Shown here in pieces: positions 1 to 7,786 of a stretch of 64,000 nt of DNA. Position 1 is the first letter of the stretch, and every line of letters starts with the position of its first letter. The notes under the pieces are model-generated. The model ran no database searches and was not told where the DNA came from. It saw nothing but the letters and a program-made list of their open reading frames with translations. Origin of the DNA: Vibrio vulnificus NBRC 15645 = ATCC 27562 (GTDB taxonomy: Bacteria; Pseudomonadota; Gammaproteobacteria; Enterobacterales; Vibrionaceae); assembly GCF_002224265.1 (NCBI RefSeq), contig NZ_CP012882.1, positions 682,001 to 746,000 of the forward strand. The letters are read 5' to 3'. The position numbers and the translations under genes are program-made.

Positions 1-1308
1 GTGGAACTCGCCTTGCCCACTTAAAATGGTCTCATTGGTGCGTGCGCGATGCTCCAAGCGCAGCGAAGGGTCTTCACTGACAATACGGTTGAGCACTTCG
101 CCCAGTTTTTGCTCATCGCCACGTTTGGTGGGTTTGAGGCTTAAGCTGTACATCGGTTGGGGGAAATGAAGGGTTTTCAAACACACGTTATCTTCGTCAT
201 GTGAGTCGTGAACGATGGAATCGAACTCCAGCTCGTCCACTTTAGCCAATACGCAAAAATCCCCCGCTAACGCGCGTGAAATTTCCGTGCGTTGTTTACC
301 TTGTAATTGATACAGATGGCCGACTTTAAACGCCTTATTACTTTCGCCGACATAGAGTTGGCTACCTGCGTTGATCTCCCCTTGGAACACACGTAAATAC
401 GCCAGTTTACCCATGTAAGGGTCCACGCTGATCTTGTAAACGTGGGCGACAGCGTGTTCGAGGGTGTCGCAATTCACCTTGATCATCTTTCCGTTCTTTT
501 GCAGCAACGGAGGGTTGCCTTCGTTGGGCATTGGCATTAATTCGGCTAAGGTGCGCAGCAGCAATTCAATGCCAGCACCGGTCTGTGCGGAGGCAAAACA
601 GATTGGCACAACATGCCCGGTACGTAACGCTTCTTCAAATGGATCGTGTAACTGCGCAGGGGTAAGTTCTGAGCCTTGTTCAAGGTAGAGCTCCATCAGT
701 TCTTCATCGACTTCCACCACTTGGTCTATCAAGGTTTCATGGGCGGCTTCAACACTGCTTAGCAATGTCGATTGTTGGTGTTGAGGTTCAAAAAAGCAGT
801 CGACAACCTTGTTGCCATCGGCTGAAGGAAGGTTAATCGGTAGGCAATTGCTACCAAAATGGTCTTGAATTTCATCCAACAGTTTCTCAAGTTGGTTACC
901 GTGGTTGTCCAACTTATTGATGATGATCATCTGGCATTTTTTCTGCTGCTGAGCAAATTGGAACAGCTTGTCGGTAACTTGGGTCAGCGGCATTTGCGGA
1001 TCCAGCACCAACACCGACGTTTCAACGGCGGGAAAGACACTCAAACTGCGACCGAGTAACTCAGACAATCCCGGAGTATCGATGATGTTTAGACGATGTT
1101 TTTGCCAGCTTAACGCGACGGGAGTGGCTTCGATACTGTGCTGATATTGAATCGATTGGTCATCGAAATCGGTCACGGTATCGCCTTTTTCAATGGATCC
1201 AAGATGAGTGGTGGCGTCGCAAGCAAAAAGCAATTTTTCGATCAACGTGGTTTTACCGCTACCAGACTGACCCACAAACGCGATATTGCGAATTTTGTTG
1301 ATAGGCAT
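1..1308 (-). CDS. EF-G-like translation GTPase, 5' part (runs off the window)
   Basis: This gene starts at ATG 1306-1308 and continues past the left edge, so only about 436 codons are visible. The start is preceded by a strong GGAGG-type ribosome binding site at about 1313-1317. The N-terminus carries a P-loop (GQSGSGKTTL, residues ~13-22), the switch II motif DTPG (~77) and the NKLD guanine-specificity motif (~130), followed by an EF-Tu/EF-G domain 2 region. This order is that of translational GTPases. The sequence is divergent from housekeeping FusA and fits the 'elongation factor G-like protein' family, whose function is not settled. It is not next to rpsL/rpsG or tuf, which also argues against the main EF-G gene. 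The 3' part is not visible. Confidence 0.85.
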   Translation of the reverse strand, partial: MPINKIRNIAFVGQSGSGKTTLIEKLLFACDATTHLGSIEKGDTVTDFDDQSIQYQHSIEATPVALSWQKHRLNIIDTPGLSELLGRSLSVFPAVETSVLVLDPQMPLTQVTDKLFQFAQQQKKCQMIIINKLDNHGNQLEKLLDEIQDHFGSNCLPINLPSADGNKVVDCFFEPQHQQSTLLSSVEAAHETLIDQVVEVDEELMELYLEQGSELTPAQLHDPFEEALRTGHVVPICFASAQTGAGIELLLRTLAELMPMPNEGNPPLLQKNGKMIKVNCDTLEHAVAHVYKISVDPYMGKLAYLRVFQGEINAGSQLYVGESNKAFKVGHLYQLQGKQRTEISRALAGDFCVLAKVDELEFDSIVHDSHDEDNVCLKTLHFPQPMYSLSLKPTKRGDEQKLGEVLNRIVSEDPSLRLEHRARTNETILSGQGEFH

Positions 1309-1349
1309 AGCGCCTCCTTGCAATAGAGAGGAAGAAGAGAAGGACGATA

Positions 1350-1445
1350 AATCTCATGATCAGGCGGGGTTACCGCCTGGTCGTCTTCCAGGTCATTTTG
1401 CGCGGGGCTCCTTGCATTGCGACCTCATTAGTCGATGAGTACGGA
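1350..1445 (-). promoter_or_regulatory. Possible structured mRNA leader of the EF-G-like gene
   Basis: Between the GNAT gene and the EF-G-like start lie several perfect complementary segments. CAGGCGG 1361-1367 pairs with 1373-1379; CCTGG 1376-1380 pairs with 1388-1392 and is mutually exclusive with the first stem; AGGTC 1390-1394 pairs with 1421-1425; CTCAT 1353-1357 or 1424-1428 can pair with ATGAG 1435-1439. Competing stems of this kind are typical of cis-regulatory leaders. I do not recognise a known riboswitch class, and no folding program was run. Confidence 0.3.
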
Positions 1446-1617
1446 TTTCAGTGTGCACCCATATCCATAAATTTTATGTGACTTAATTCATGCTGGTGTA
1501 AATCGAGCAAAGAGAAGCGGATTCGATGTCACAAATAAAGCAAAAGAGGCCATGAAGTGACCCCTTATCGGATAGGAAGCGTTAAAAGCGATGAGACAGA
1601 CTCACATTGGTGCGTGA

Positions 1618-2073
1618 TCAGAGTGTTAATGTCATGAAGCAGCTGTTTGGGTCTTCCTGATAGTCGCCAAAAGGTGCGCAATACTCAAAGCCGAATTTCT
1701 CGTAGAGGGCGCGAGCGGGGGCAAAAAAGGCCATGGTTCCGGTCTCTAAACTGATTTGTTGATAACCTTGCTGCCTGGCGTGTTCAATCAAATGCTGCAA
1801 AAGCGTGGAGGCCACCCCGTTGCCTCTGGCGGCGTGTGTGGTGCGCATGGATTTGAGTTCACCATGTTGGTGCGTAAGACGCTTCAATGCGGTGCAACCG
1901 AGTAAGGTTTCTGCTTGCCAGCCTGTCCAAAAGGTTACATCCGGATGTTGCAATGCACTTAAGTCCAAGGCGTGTACACTCTCCGCAGGCGAGGTGGCGT
2001 ACATGTCTTGCAGATGTTCTTCGAGCAGCGTAATGACTTGTTTATGCTGTAAATCGTCAGTGGTAATAATCAC
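1618..2073 (-). CDS. GNAT-family N-acetyltransferase
   Basis: This is a 151-residue cytoplasmic protein of usual GNAT size. It has the acetyl-CoA binding motif A (ARGNGVASTLLQHL, residues ~84-97) and a C-terminal region with the conserved Y-E-K-F-G-F pattern (LYEKFGFEYCAPF). Such enzymes move acetyl from acetyl-CoA to an amine; the substrate cannot be read from the sequence. The start overlaps the end of the diguanylate cyclase gene by 17 bp, so it is the last gene of an overlapping three-gene operon. It is probably translationally coupled but need not be functionally related. Confidence 0.85.
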   Translation of the reverse strand: MIITTDDLQHKQVITLLEEHLQDMYATSPAESVHALDLSALQHPDVTFWTGWQAETLLGCTALKRLTHQHGELKSMRTTHAARGNGVASTLLQHLIEHARQQGYQQISLETGTMAFFAPARALYEKFGFEYCAPFGDYQEDPNSCFMTLTL

Positions 2074-3880
2074 CGTTATCGTCCTCAGTCAGTGCATGTT
2101 GTACTTGGTTTCTGCCTTCATGTTTGGCTCGATAAAGCGCTTTGTCTGCGATGAAGAGTGCGCGTTCAAAGTTGCAGCATTGCCATAACGTGGCACCAAT
2201 ACTCACGGTAACTTTCATATCATCCCCGAGCTCGAGTACGGAACCCAGTACCATCTCCGCACTTAGGCGGATACGCTCAGCAATAAGCAGGGTTTGTGCC
2301 AAATTTGCATCTGGCAACACTAAACAAAACTCTTCGCCCCCGACGCGGCCAAACAGATCTTGTTGGCGAATTTCTTGAGAAACTAACTGACAAAATGCTT
2401 TCAGAACCTTGTCGCCCGCAGCGTGGCCATATTCGTCATTGATGGTTTTGAAGTGATCCAAATCCATCATGCAGACCCCAATCTTATCGTTGACTCTTCT
2501 TTGAATGTTGGCCGCTTCAATCAGAGCTCGGCGGTTCAATACGCCAGTTAATGAGTCTTGCTGTGCCAATACTGTGAGCTGCTGTTCTTTGCCTTTGATT
2601 GCCTCGGCCATATGGTAAAACGCGGCAAACAACTCACCAATTTCATCTTTGCGTTCAAGCAACTCACCCTGGATGGATTTGCCTTTTTCCAGTGCTTTGG
2701 CTTGGCGACGCAGACGTTCAATCGGCACGCCGACATAACGGGCAAGGTAGAGTGTCAGCAGTAAAAAGACAATCAGCGCGGCGCCGACATAAGCGAGCAC
2801 TTCGCGCAGAATATGCCGGTTTTCACTGTTCAACTCTTCAATATCAATGAACGCAAGCAAGCATAAGCCCAGCTCATGCTGTGCAACATTGAGCCCGCTG
2901 GCTCGGGTAAATCTGTGTCCCCACGAGGAGCTAATATAGATGTCTTGATTGATGAGGACGCCACCGAGATCGGGCCTGAGCCACGGAGAGGATGTGGCGT
3001 TGGGGCCATACTCTTTGAGAGCCTCAGCATTAAGATATTTCGTCGGCATCAGCAAACGACGATTCAACTTAGTCATGATCGACACATCCACTTGGTTGAT
3101 GTTGTCATTGACTAAGGTGCTTTTAATTTCAAAGATCTGATCTTCAATCAAGGTGCGATCGAGCACCGCCGTGTAGTAGCCCTTCAGTTCACCTGCGCAA
3201 TCGACCAAAGGGCGTGAAAGAAAATAGGTCTCGTTGTCGAAAATGAGCCCTAACTGTGCGATGTACTCCGCGGGCATTAAGCTGACCACGGGTTTTGGTA
3301 AACTTTTTATCGCTCTTAAGTTATTGAGTTGGTTACGTAACTCTCGACTCTCGATGGAGTTTTCTTCGCCGCGAGATTTGAGCTTTTGCAGTTTTTCATA
3401 CACCAACTGCTCTTTGGCTTGATTGATGGGTTGGTCGATAAGCCATTGTTGATAAGAGAGCGATAGCTGCTTTTTAGTGAACTCGTCGTAAGCGATCAAC
3501 CCCGAAATGTCTTGGCGAAGAATATAGCGGTTGCTTTTGTTGGCGGAAAACACCGAATCGATGATGCTGCCTTTGGTGTCGGTTAACAGCAACATAGAAA
3601 AACCAGAAGCAAAACTGATTGCATCCTCCATTCTCTCTGTCACTACATGCTCATCTTGGCACTGAGCAAGATGCGCACTGACCAAATCGAACTCCGAAAA
3701 CCGACGATCAATATAGTGGCTGATCTCTTTTGCACCCTGTGCAATCGCCAGTTGGCTACTTTGGCGGATATGCTCCACTATCAGGTTGATGCGCGCCTGA
3801 TAATAGACATAGCCAAATATCGCCACAAATAAGGCGAGAGGAGACAGGATGAGGAACATCTTGAAACTGAGTCGATTCAT
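2057..3880 (-). CDS. Membrane diguanylate cyclase with periplasmic sensor and HAMP
   Basis: This 607-residue protein should make cyclic di-GMP from two GTP at the inner membrane. A first membrane helix lies at ~8-27, then a periplasmic sensor of about 330 residues (probably a Cache-type fold), a second helix (~360-382), a HAMP-like linker and a C-terminal GGDEF domain (~430-595). The active-site motif GGEEF is intact, and an RxxD inhibitory site (RQQD) sits exactly five residues before it, so product inhibition is expected. The ATG overlaps the stop of the upstream solute-binding lipoprotein gene (ATGA at 3877-3880). That tight coupling suggests the lipoprotein presents a ligand to this sensor. 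The ligand is unknown. Confidence 0.9.
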   Translation of the reverse strand: MNRLSFKMFLILSPLALFVAIFGYVYYQARINLIVEHIRQSSQLAIAQGAKEISHYIDRRFSEFDLVSAHLAQCQDEHVVTERMEDAISFASGFSMLLLTDTKGSIIDSVFSANKSNRYILRQDISGLIAYDEFTKKQLSLSYQQWLIDQPINQAKEQLVYEKLQKLKSRGEENSIESRELRNQLNNLRAIKSLPKPVVSLMPAEYIAQLGLIFDNETYFLSRPLVDCAGELKGYYTAVLDRTLIEDQIFEIKSTLVNDNINQVDVSIMTKLNRRLLMPTKYLNAEALKEYGPNATSSPWLRPDLGGVLINQDIYISSSWGHRFTRASGLNVAQHELGLCLLAFIDIEELNSENRHILREVLAYVGAALIVFLLLTLYLARYVGVPIERLRRQAKALEKGKSIQGELLERKDEIGELFAAFYHMAEAIKGKEQQLTVLAQQDSLTGVLNRRALIEAANIQRRVNDKIGVCMMDLDHFKTINDEYGHAAGDKVLKAFCQLVSQEIRQQDLFGRVGGEEFCLVLPDANLAQTLLIAERIRLSAEMVLGSVLELGDDMKVTVSIGATLWQCCNFERALFIADKALYRAKHEGRNQVQHALTEDDNGDYYH

Positions 3881-5040
3881 TCGGTCGCGCTTCTTTGATC
3901 CTCAGGTTTTATGATGCCTAAGTTGCGAATCACATTGAGCTCGCCTTGTTGGAACTGAGCAAGGTACATCGGGAGATCAAAATGATGATCATTGCGCAAG
4001 TGAACGGCGTCTTCTCCGCTGTAAAGCGTCAATTCAGGTAAGTTGATCAATAACTGCTCTCCATCAACGCGGCCACTTTTTTCGATGGCGGCTTTGATTA
4101 AATAAATCAGATCGTAATGCGCTTTACTTGAGTAGGTGACCACTGCATCTGCGCCGTGAAAGCGATGATAATTCTGCACAAACTCGCGAGCGACCGCGTT
4201 ATCCAACCCGCTGAAAAAGTGCAGGGCGGTCATCACGCCTTGTAACGATTGTGAATCCACATTGCTTAGATAGGTTTCATCGGCCGCAAAAGCGACAACT
4301 TGAATCTCTCTTTCAAATTCAAACGCTTTCATCTGTTTGAGGAAGTTGAAACCATCACTGCCGGGCAAGATCAGCATCAGCACATTTGCCCCCGAGCTTT
4401 TAATGTGTTCCAGCACTGGGGCGTAATCTTTAACACCAAAGGCGGTAAATTCGATGCCGCTGATTTCGCCTTCCACTTTCTCGACTTCTTCGACAATGCG
4501 TTGAGACATGCGGTGTGGCCAAATGTAGTCGTAACCGAAAATGTAGAAGGAACTGCCGACGTTTTCCGCTAAATAAGGGACAATCGGTGCAATATAGTGC
4601 TCAGGAATGGTGCTGTAACAGATGAGATAAGGGCTGTAGTGACGGCCTTCGTAGTCGATGCCATAAAACATAGGTGTGCGCAGCTCGGTGGCGATTTCAC
4701 TCATTGCATAACGCGATGAACTGCTGACCGGGCCTAATAGCGCGAACACATCCTCATTGAGAATCAGCTCTCGACTGTATTTGACCGTCTTGGCAGGGTC
4801 CGTGGCATTGTCTCTGATCACCAACTCAAGTGGACGCCCCAAGACACCCCCTTTGGCATTAATCTGTTCAACCGCAAGCTCGGCGCCTCTGACGGCTTGC
4901 TCACCATATACCGCAAAGGTGCCAGTCAAAGGCAGCACCGCACCGATTTTTATCGGGGTTTGTGGTTGGGAGCAGCTTACAAGGCTAACGGCCAGCAGTG
5001 GCAGAATGAGCGGCAGCAAATAAGAGCGAAGTTTGCCCAT
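3877..5040 (-). CDS. Branched-chain amino acid/urea-type solute-binding lipoprotein
   Basis: The 387-residue product belongs to the type I periplasmic binding proteins (Peripla_BP_6; LivJ, AmiC and urea-binding relatives), recognisable from KIGAVLPLTG near the mature N-terminus and the following EQAVRGAELAVEQIN segment. A signal peptide ends in the lipobox LVSC, so it should be membrane anchored. I chose ATG 5038-5040 because AAGGA lies 8 bp upstream; the longer frame would need a TTG at 5061 without such a site. No ABC permease or ATPase gene is nearby. It overlaps a diguanylate cyclase gene by 4 bp, which points to sensing rather than uptake, by analogy to the NspS-MbaA pair of V. cholerae (a different binding-protein family). 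Confidence 0.85.
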   Translation of the reverse strand: MGKLRSYLLPLILPLLAVSLVSCSQPQTPIKIGAVLPLTGTFAVYGEQAVRGAELAVEQINAKGGVLGRPLELVIRDNATDPAKTVKYSRELILNEDVFALLGPVSSSSRYAMSEIATELRTPMFYGIDYEGRHYSPYLICYSTIPEHYIAPIVPYLAENVGSSFYIFGYDYIWPHRMSQRIVEEVEKVEGEISGIEFTAFGVKDYAPVLEHIKSSGANVLMLILPGSDGFNFLKQMKAFEFEREIQVVAFAADETYLSNVDSQSLQGVMTALHFFSGLDNAVAREFVQNYHRFHGADAVVTYSSKAHYDLIYLIKAAIEKSGRVDGEQLLINLPELTLYSGEDAVHLRNDHHFDLPMYLAQFQQGELNVIRNLGIIKPEDQRSATE

Positions 5041-5288
5041 ATTGTGTGTCCTTTTCGTCAATGAGCGATATCCCTGTCCACGTTTAGCAGCCGATGTGAG
5101 TCGCGTGCTATGCGCAGCTGAGCATGAACGTTTACTTATTGCCTTCTGTACGTCGTTCCTCGTGGTTTGGGAATTTTATTGTTGTTTTTATCACTAATTA
5201 TAAGGGGATGTGCTCCGTAAAGGCGAGCCCGTTTTTTGTACAGAGCTTGGTATAAAGTTCTAAACCAAACACTTACTATGAGAATAGC

Positions 5289-5888
5289 GTGTTTTATGCC
5301 TGTTGGCGGATTTTGACGGTGAAATGGAACGAAGTTGTTATTGGATTCTCTTTTCTTACCTTCCTGTTTGTTGCTCCTGTGTTGTATATCATCCACATTT
5401 TCCTGACCGGCATCGCTTTTGCGCTAACCGCTTTTCTGGAGATTAAACACAGTACCGACTTTGCACATGGGGCGATTCAGTTCTTCTTGTACTACCCAAT
5501 GTCTACCAACGCCTGGATGTTCTTTATCATCGGTCCGATTTGGGCTGCGTTGTATTACGGTTTATTCCGCTTCTTGATCGTCAAGTTGGATCTTAAAACC
5601 CCGGGTCGTGAAACGGAGTTGGTGCAAGTAAACATTGCTGGCGCACCTGAAGCGATTGCGGTGGACATTGTTGCAGCGCTAGGAGGCAAGGCCAACATTA
5701 AATCGGTAGATGCGTGTATTACACGTTTGAGAGTGTCGGTGAAGGATATTTCACATGTGGATGCCAACAAGCTCAAAGCGCTTGGGGCGCGAGATGTCTT
5801 AATTATTGGGGACAGTTTGCAAGCAATTTTCGGTACGCAGTCCGACAATTTAAAAAGTGAGATTCACACGGTATTAGCAACCGCATAG
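5289..5888 (+). pseudogene. 5'-truncated glucose-type PTS EIICB (end of IIC plus whole IIB)
   Basis: Recognisable homology to PtsG-type EIICB begins near 5344 ([13 protein letters not shown]) and runs to the stop. It covers the last part of the IIC membrane domain, the linker (LDLKTPGRE) and the complete IIB domain with the phosphorylated cysteine motif [12 protein letters not shown] full PtsG is about 475 residues, so roughly the first 310, including most of the sugar channel, are missing. The first ~18 codons and the sequence upstream do not look like PTS DNA, and no good ribosome binding site is seen. Sugar transport is therefore lost. An expressed IIB fragment could still accept phosphate but this is speculation. 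Confidence 0.8.
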
Positions 5889-5948
5889 TGATGTGTTCTA
5901 ACTTGCCAGCTCCTGACATTCCCCCTGTTTGTTTTTCGTCTGGCAAGC

Positions 5949-5983
5949 TAGCCAACCTCTTAGTTAGGAGGTTGGCTATTTTT
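5949..5983. terminator. Bidirectional intrinsic terminator
   Basis: A perfect 11-bp stem (5949-5959 with 5968-5978) and an 8-nt loop are followed by TTTTT. It lies between the convergent PTS remnant and the MFS gene. Confidence 0.85.
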
Positions 5984-5984
5984 G

Positions 5985-7196
5985 CTATTCGTGCACCAGT
6001 TCTCGTGTTAAAGGCCGACTGGTCAAAACAAACAAGCAGGCAGAAGCAACCAGCATGACCAGTGCCGCAATTAGGAAGCCTAACTGCGTTTGGTCTTGCT
6101 GAGCCAAAAACGCGATTAATAGGTAACTTAAACTCTGTACCAGTGTTGAAAACATGGCCAGCCCTCCGTCAACACGCCCTCTTTGTTCAATGGCCACGGT
6201 GTGATGCATCCAGTTAGTGCGGGTAATTCGGTTGAGTGCATTGAAAAAACCAAAAAGAAACGTCAGTACAATCAACGCCAAAGGCGTGGTGGCGAGTGCC
6301 ATGCCCGCGAGTGCAAACGTCAGTGCCCCCATCGCCCACAATAACGTTTTTGGGTAATTACCGTTGGCCAATAATCGATGAATTGACAATCCCGTGAGCA
6401 GTGAGCCCAACCCGAAAGCAATGCTGTAGCTAGCGAACCAATGCCCTGCGACTTGGTTTTCCGCGAACCAGATCGGCACTAGTTTACCCAAATAGGTGAC
6501 GATGGGATAGGAAAGGCAGGAGAGAAAAATGATGGCGAAGAAACGTGGTTGCGCCGAGAAAATTACACGACTCTCCACCACTTGGTGCCAAAATTTACCG
6601 GATTTTGCGGCGCGAAGTTGTCGGTGATAAGGCGTTAATGTGTAGCTGATGGCGGCGATAAACGATGCACTGGCAGCAAACAACGCAAATTCCAACAATC
6701 CCCAATGTTCTAGCAACACTACCCCTAAGCCGCCTGCGCCCAGCGTGGTGGCTTGCAACACAATTTCTTGTTTGCCTGCGATGCTGGCGTATTCGTGCTG
6801 CTGATAATTTTCCTGAGTAAAGGCGTTATTGGTGCTCCATGCCAAATTACTTGAGAGCCAGAAGATCAGTTGTGCACCTGCCAGTAGCCAAGGGGAGTGC
6901 CATCCCCATAGGCTAGCCAAGGCAACACCAAGTGCAGTCAACGCCTGTAACCATTGATTGAAGAGTAGAATGGCTTTGCGAGAGTGGCGATCAATCAACG
7001 TAGCGAAAAAGGGGGTGATCACAAAAGAGAGCGCTGTGCACACAAGGGCAGTGAGAGCAACAAACGTGCCCATATCGGGTGTTTGTAACATCATCCATGG
7101 TAACGCCATCATAAACAGTCCCGATGAGATCCCATCAAAAAAGAGGCCGGTGAGGTAAGGCAAGGTACGATTGCGTGTTGCAGGTGGCATATTCAT
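5985..7196 (-). CDS. MFS exporter, predicted SoxR target
   Basis: This hydrophobic 403-residue protein has about 12 membrane segments, as expected for the major facilitator superfamily, which exports or imports small molecules with ion gradients. I place the start at ATG 7194-7196 because GGAGA lies 6 bp before it; an ATG four codons upstream has no such site. The gene is divergent from soxR, and a near-perfect SoxR box lies in its promoter with the 19-bp -35/-10 spacer typical of SoxR-activated promoters (TTTACC and TAGAGT on the minus strand). It is thus probably induced by redox-cycling compounds and exports them. The substrate is not known. Confidence 0.8.
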   Translation of the reverse strand: MNMPPATRNRTLPYLTGLFFDGISSGLFMMALPWMMLQTPDMGTFVALTALVCTALSFVITPFFATLIDRHSRKAILLFNQWLQALTALGVALASLWGWHSPWLLAGAQLIFWLSSNLAWSTNNAFTQENYQQHEYASIAGKQEIVLQATTLGAGGLGVVLLEHWGLLEFALFAASASFIAAISYTLTPYHRQLRAAKSGKFWHQVVESRVIFSAQPRFFAIIFLSCLSYPIVTYLGKLVPIWFAENQVAGHWFASYSIAFGLGSLLTGLSIHRLLANGNYPKTLLWAMGALTFALAGMALATTPLALIVLTFLFGFFNALNRITRTNWMHHTVAIEQRGRVDGGLAMFSTLVQSLSYLLIAFLAQQDQTQLGFLIAALVMLVASACLFVLTSRPLTRELVHE

Positions 7197-7239
7197 TATT
7201 TTCTCCATGTCGACTGACGTATTTGTTGCTACTCTAAAA

Positions 7240-7257
7240 GCTCAACTTAACTTGAGG
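7240..7257. promoter_or_regulatory. SoxR operator
   Basis: The 18-bp sequence GCTCAACTTAACTTGAGG matches the known SoxR box (CCTCAAGTTAACTTGAGG) at 16 of 18 positions. It sits between the divergent MFS and soxR genes. On the minus strand it falls in an over-long 19-bp spacer between TTTACC and TAGAGT, the arrangement that needs SoxR-induced DNA distortion. Confidence 0.85.
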
Positions 7258-7318
7258 TAAAGCACTTTTTTGCTCGAATTCGACAAAGAGACAGCCTCAA
7301 AACTCGCAAGGAAGCAAA

Positions 7319-7786
7319 ATGGACATCAGCGTAGGTGAAGTGGCGAAACGATCGGGAGTGAAAGTGTCGACGTTGCACTTTTATGAACAGAAAGGGCTGA
7401 TCACCAGTTGGCGAAATCAAGGCAATCAAAGACGCTACCATCGCAGTGTGTTACGTCGTATTGCGGTGATCAAAGCGGCTCAGCAGGTCGGACTGTCACT
7501 AGAAGAGATTACCCAAGCGTTAGAAGGGCTCCCTAAGCATCAAGCACCGACAAAAGCGCAGTGGGAAACCATGGCCACCGGCTGGCATGCGATGCTAGAG
7601 CATCGGATTTTGCAACTGAAAGCGTTGCAGAGCGATTTGGGGGGCTGCATTGGCTGTGGTTGTTTGTCTCTTGAAAGTTGCAATTTACGCAATCCTCAAG
7701 ATGAAAAAGCGGCTAACCATCAAGGGGAATCGTTACTAACAAACCCGGAGGATGAGGATTTTACCGCGATTGTGAGCCAGCTATAA
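7319..7786 (+). CDS. soxR: Redox-sensitive transcriptional activator SoxR
   Basis: The 155-residue product is a MerR-family regulator with an N-terminal winged helix-turn-helix (VGEVAKRSGVKVSTLHFYEQ, residues 5-24), a dimerisation helix, and the [2Fe-2S] cluster motif CIGCGCLSLESC near residues 119-130. Oxidation of the cluster by redox-cycling drugs or nitric oxide switches target promoters on. There is no soxS next to it; a SoxR box lies between it and an MFS exporter. The arrangement resembles non-enteric SoxR, which acts directly on efflux genes. Its stop overlaps the end of the convergent photolyase-like gene by 6 bp. Confidence 0.95.
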   Translation: MDISVGEVAKRSGVKVSTLHFYEQKGLITSWRNQGNQRRYHRSVLRRIAVIKAAQQVGLSLEEITQALEGLPKHQAPTKAQWETMATGWHAMLEHRILQLKALQSDLGGCIGCGCLSLESCNLRNPQDEKAANHQGESLLTNPEDEDFTAIVSQL

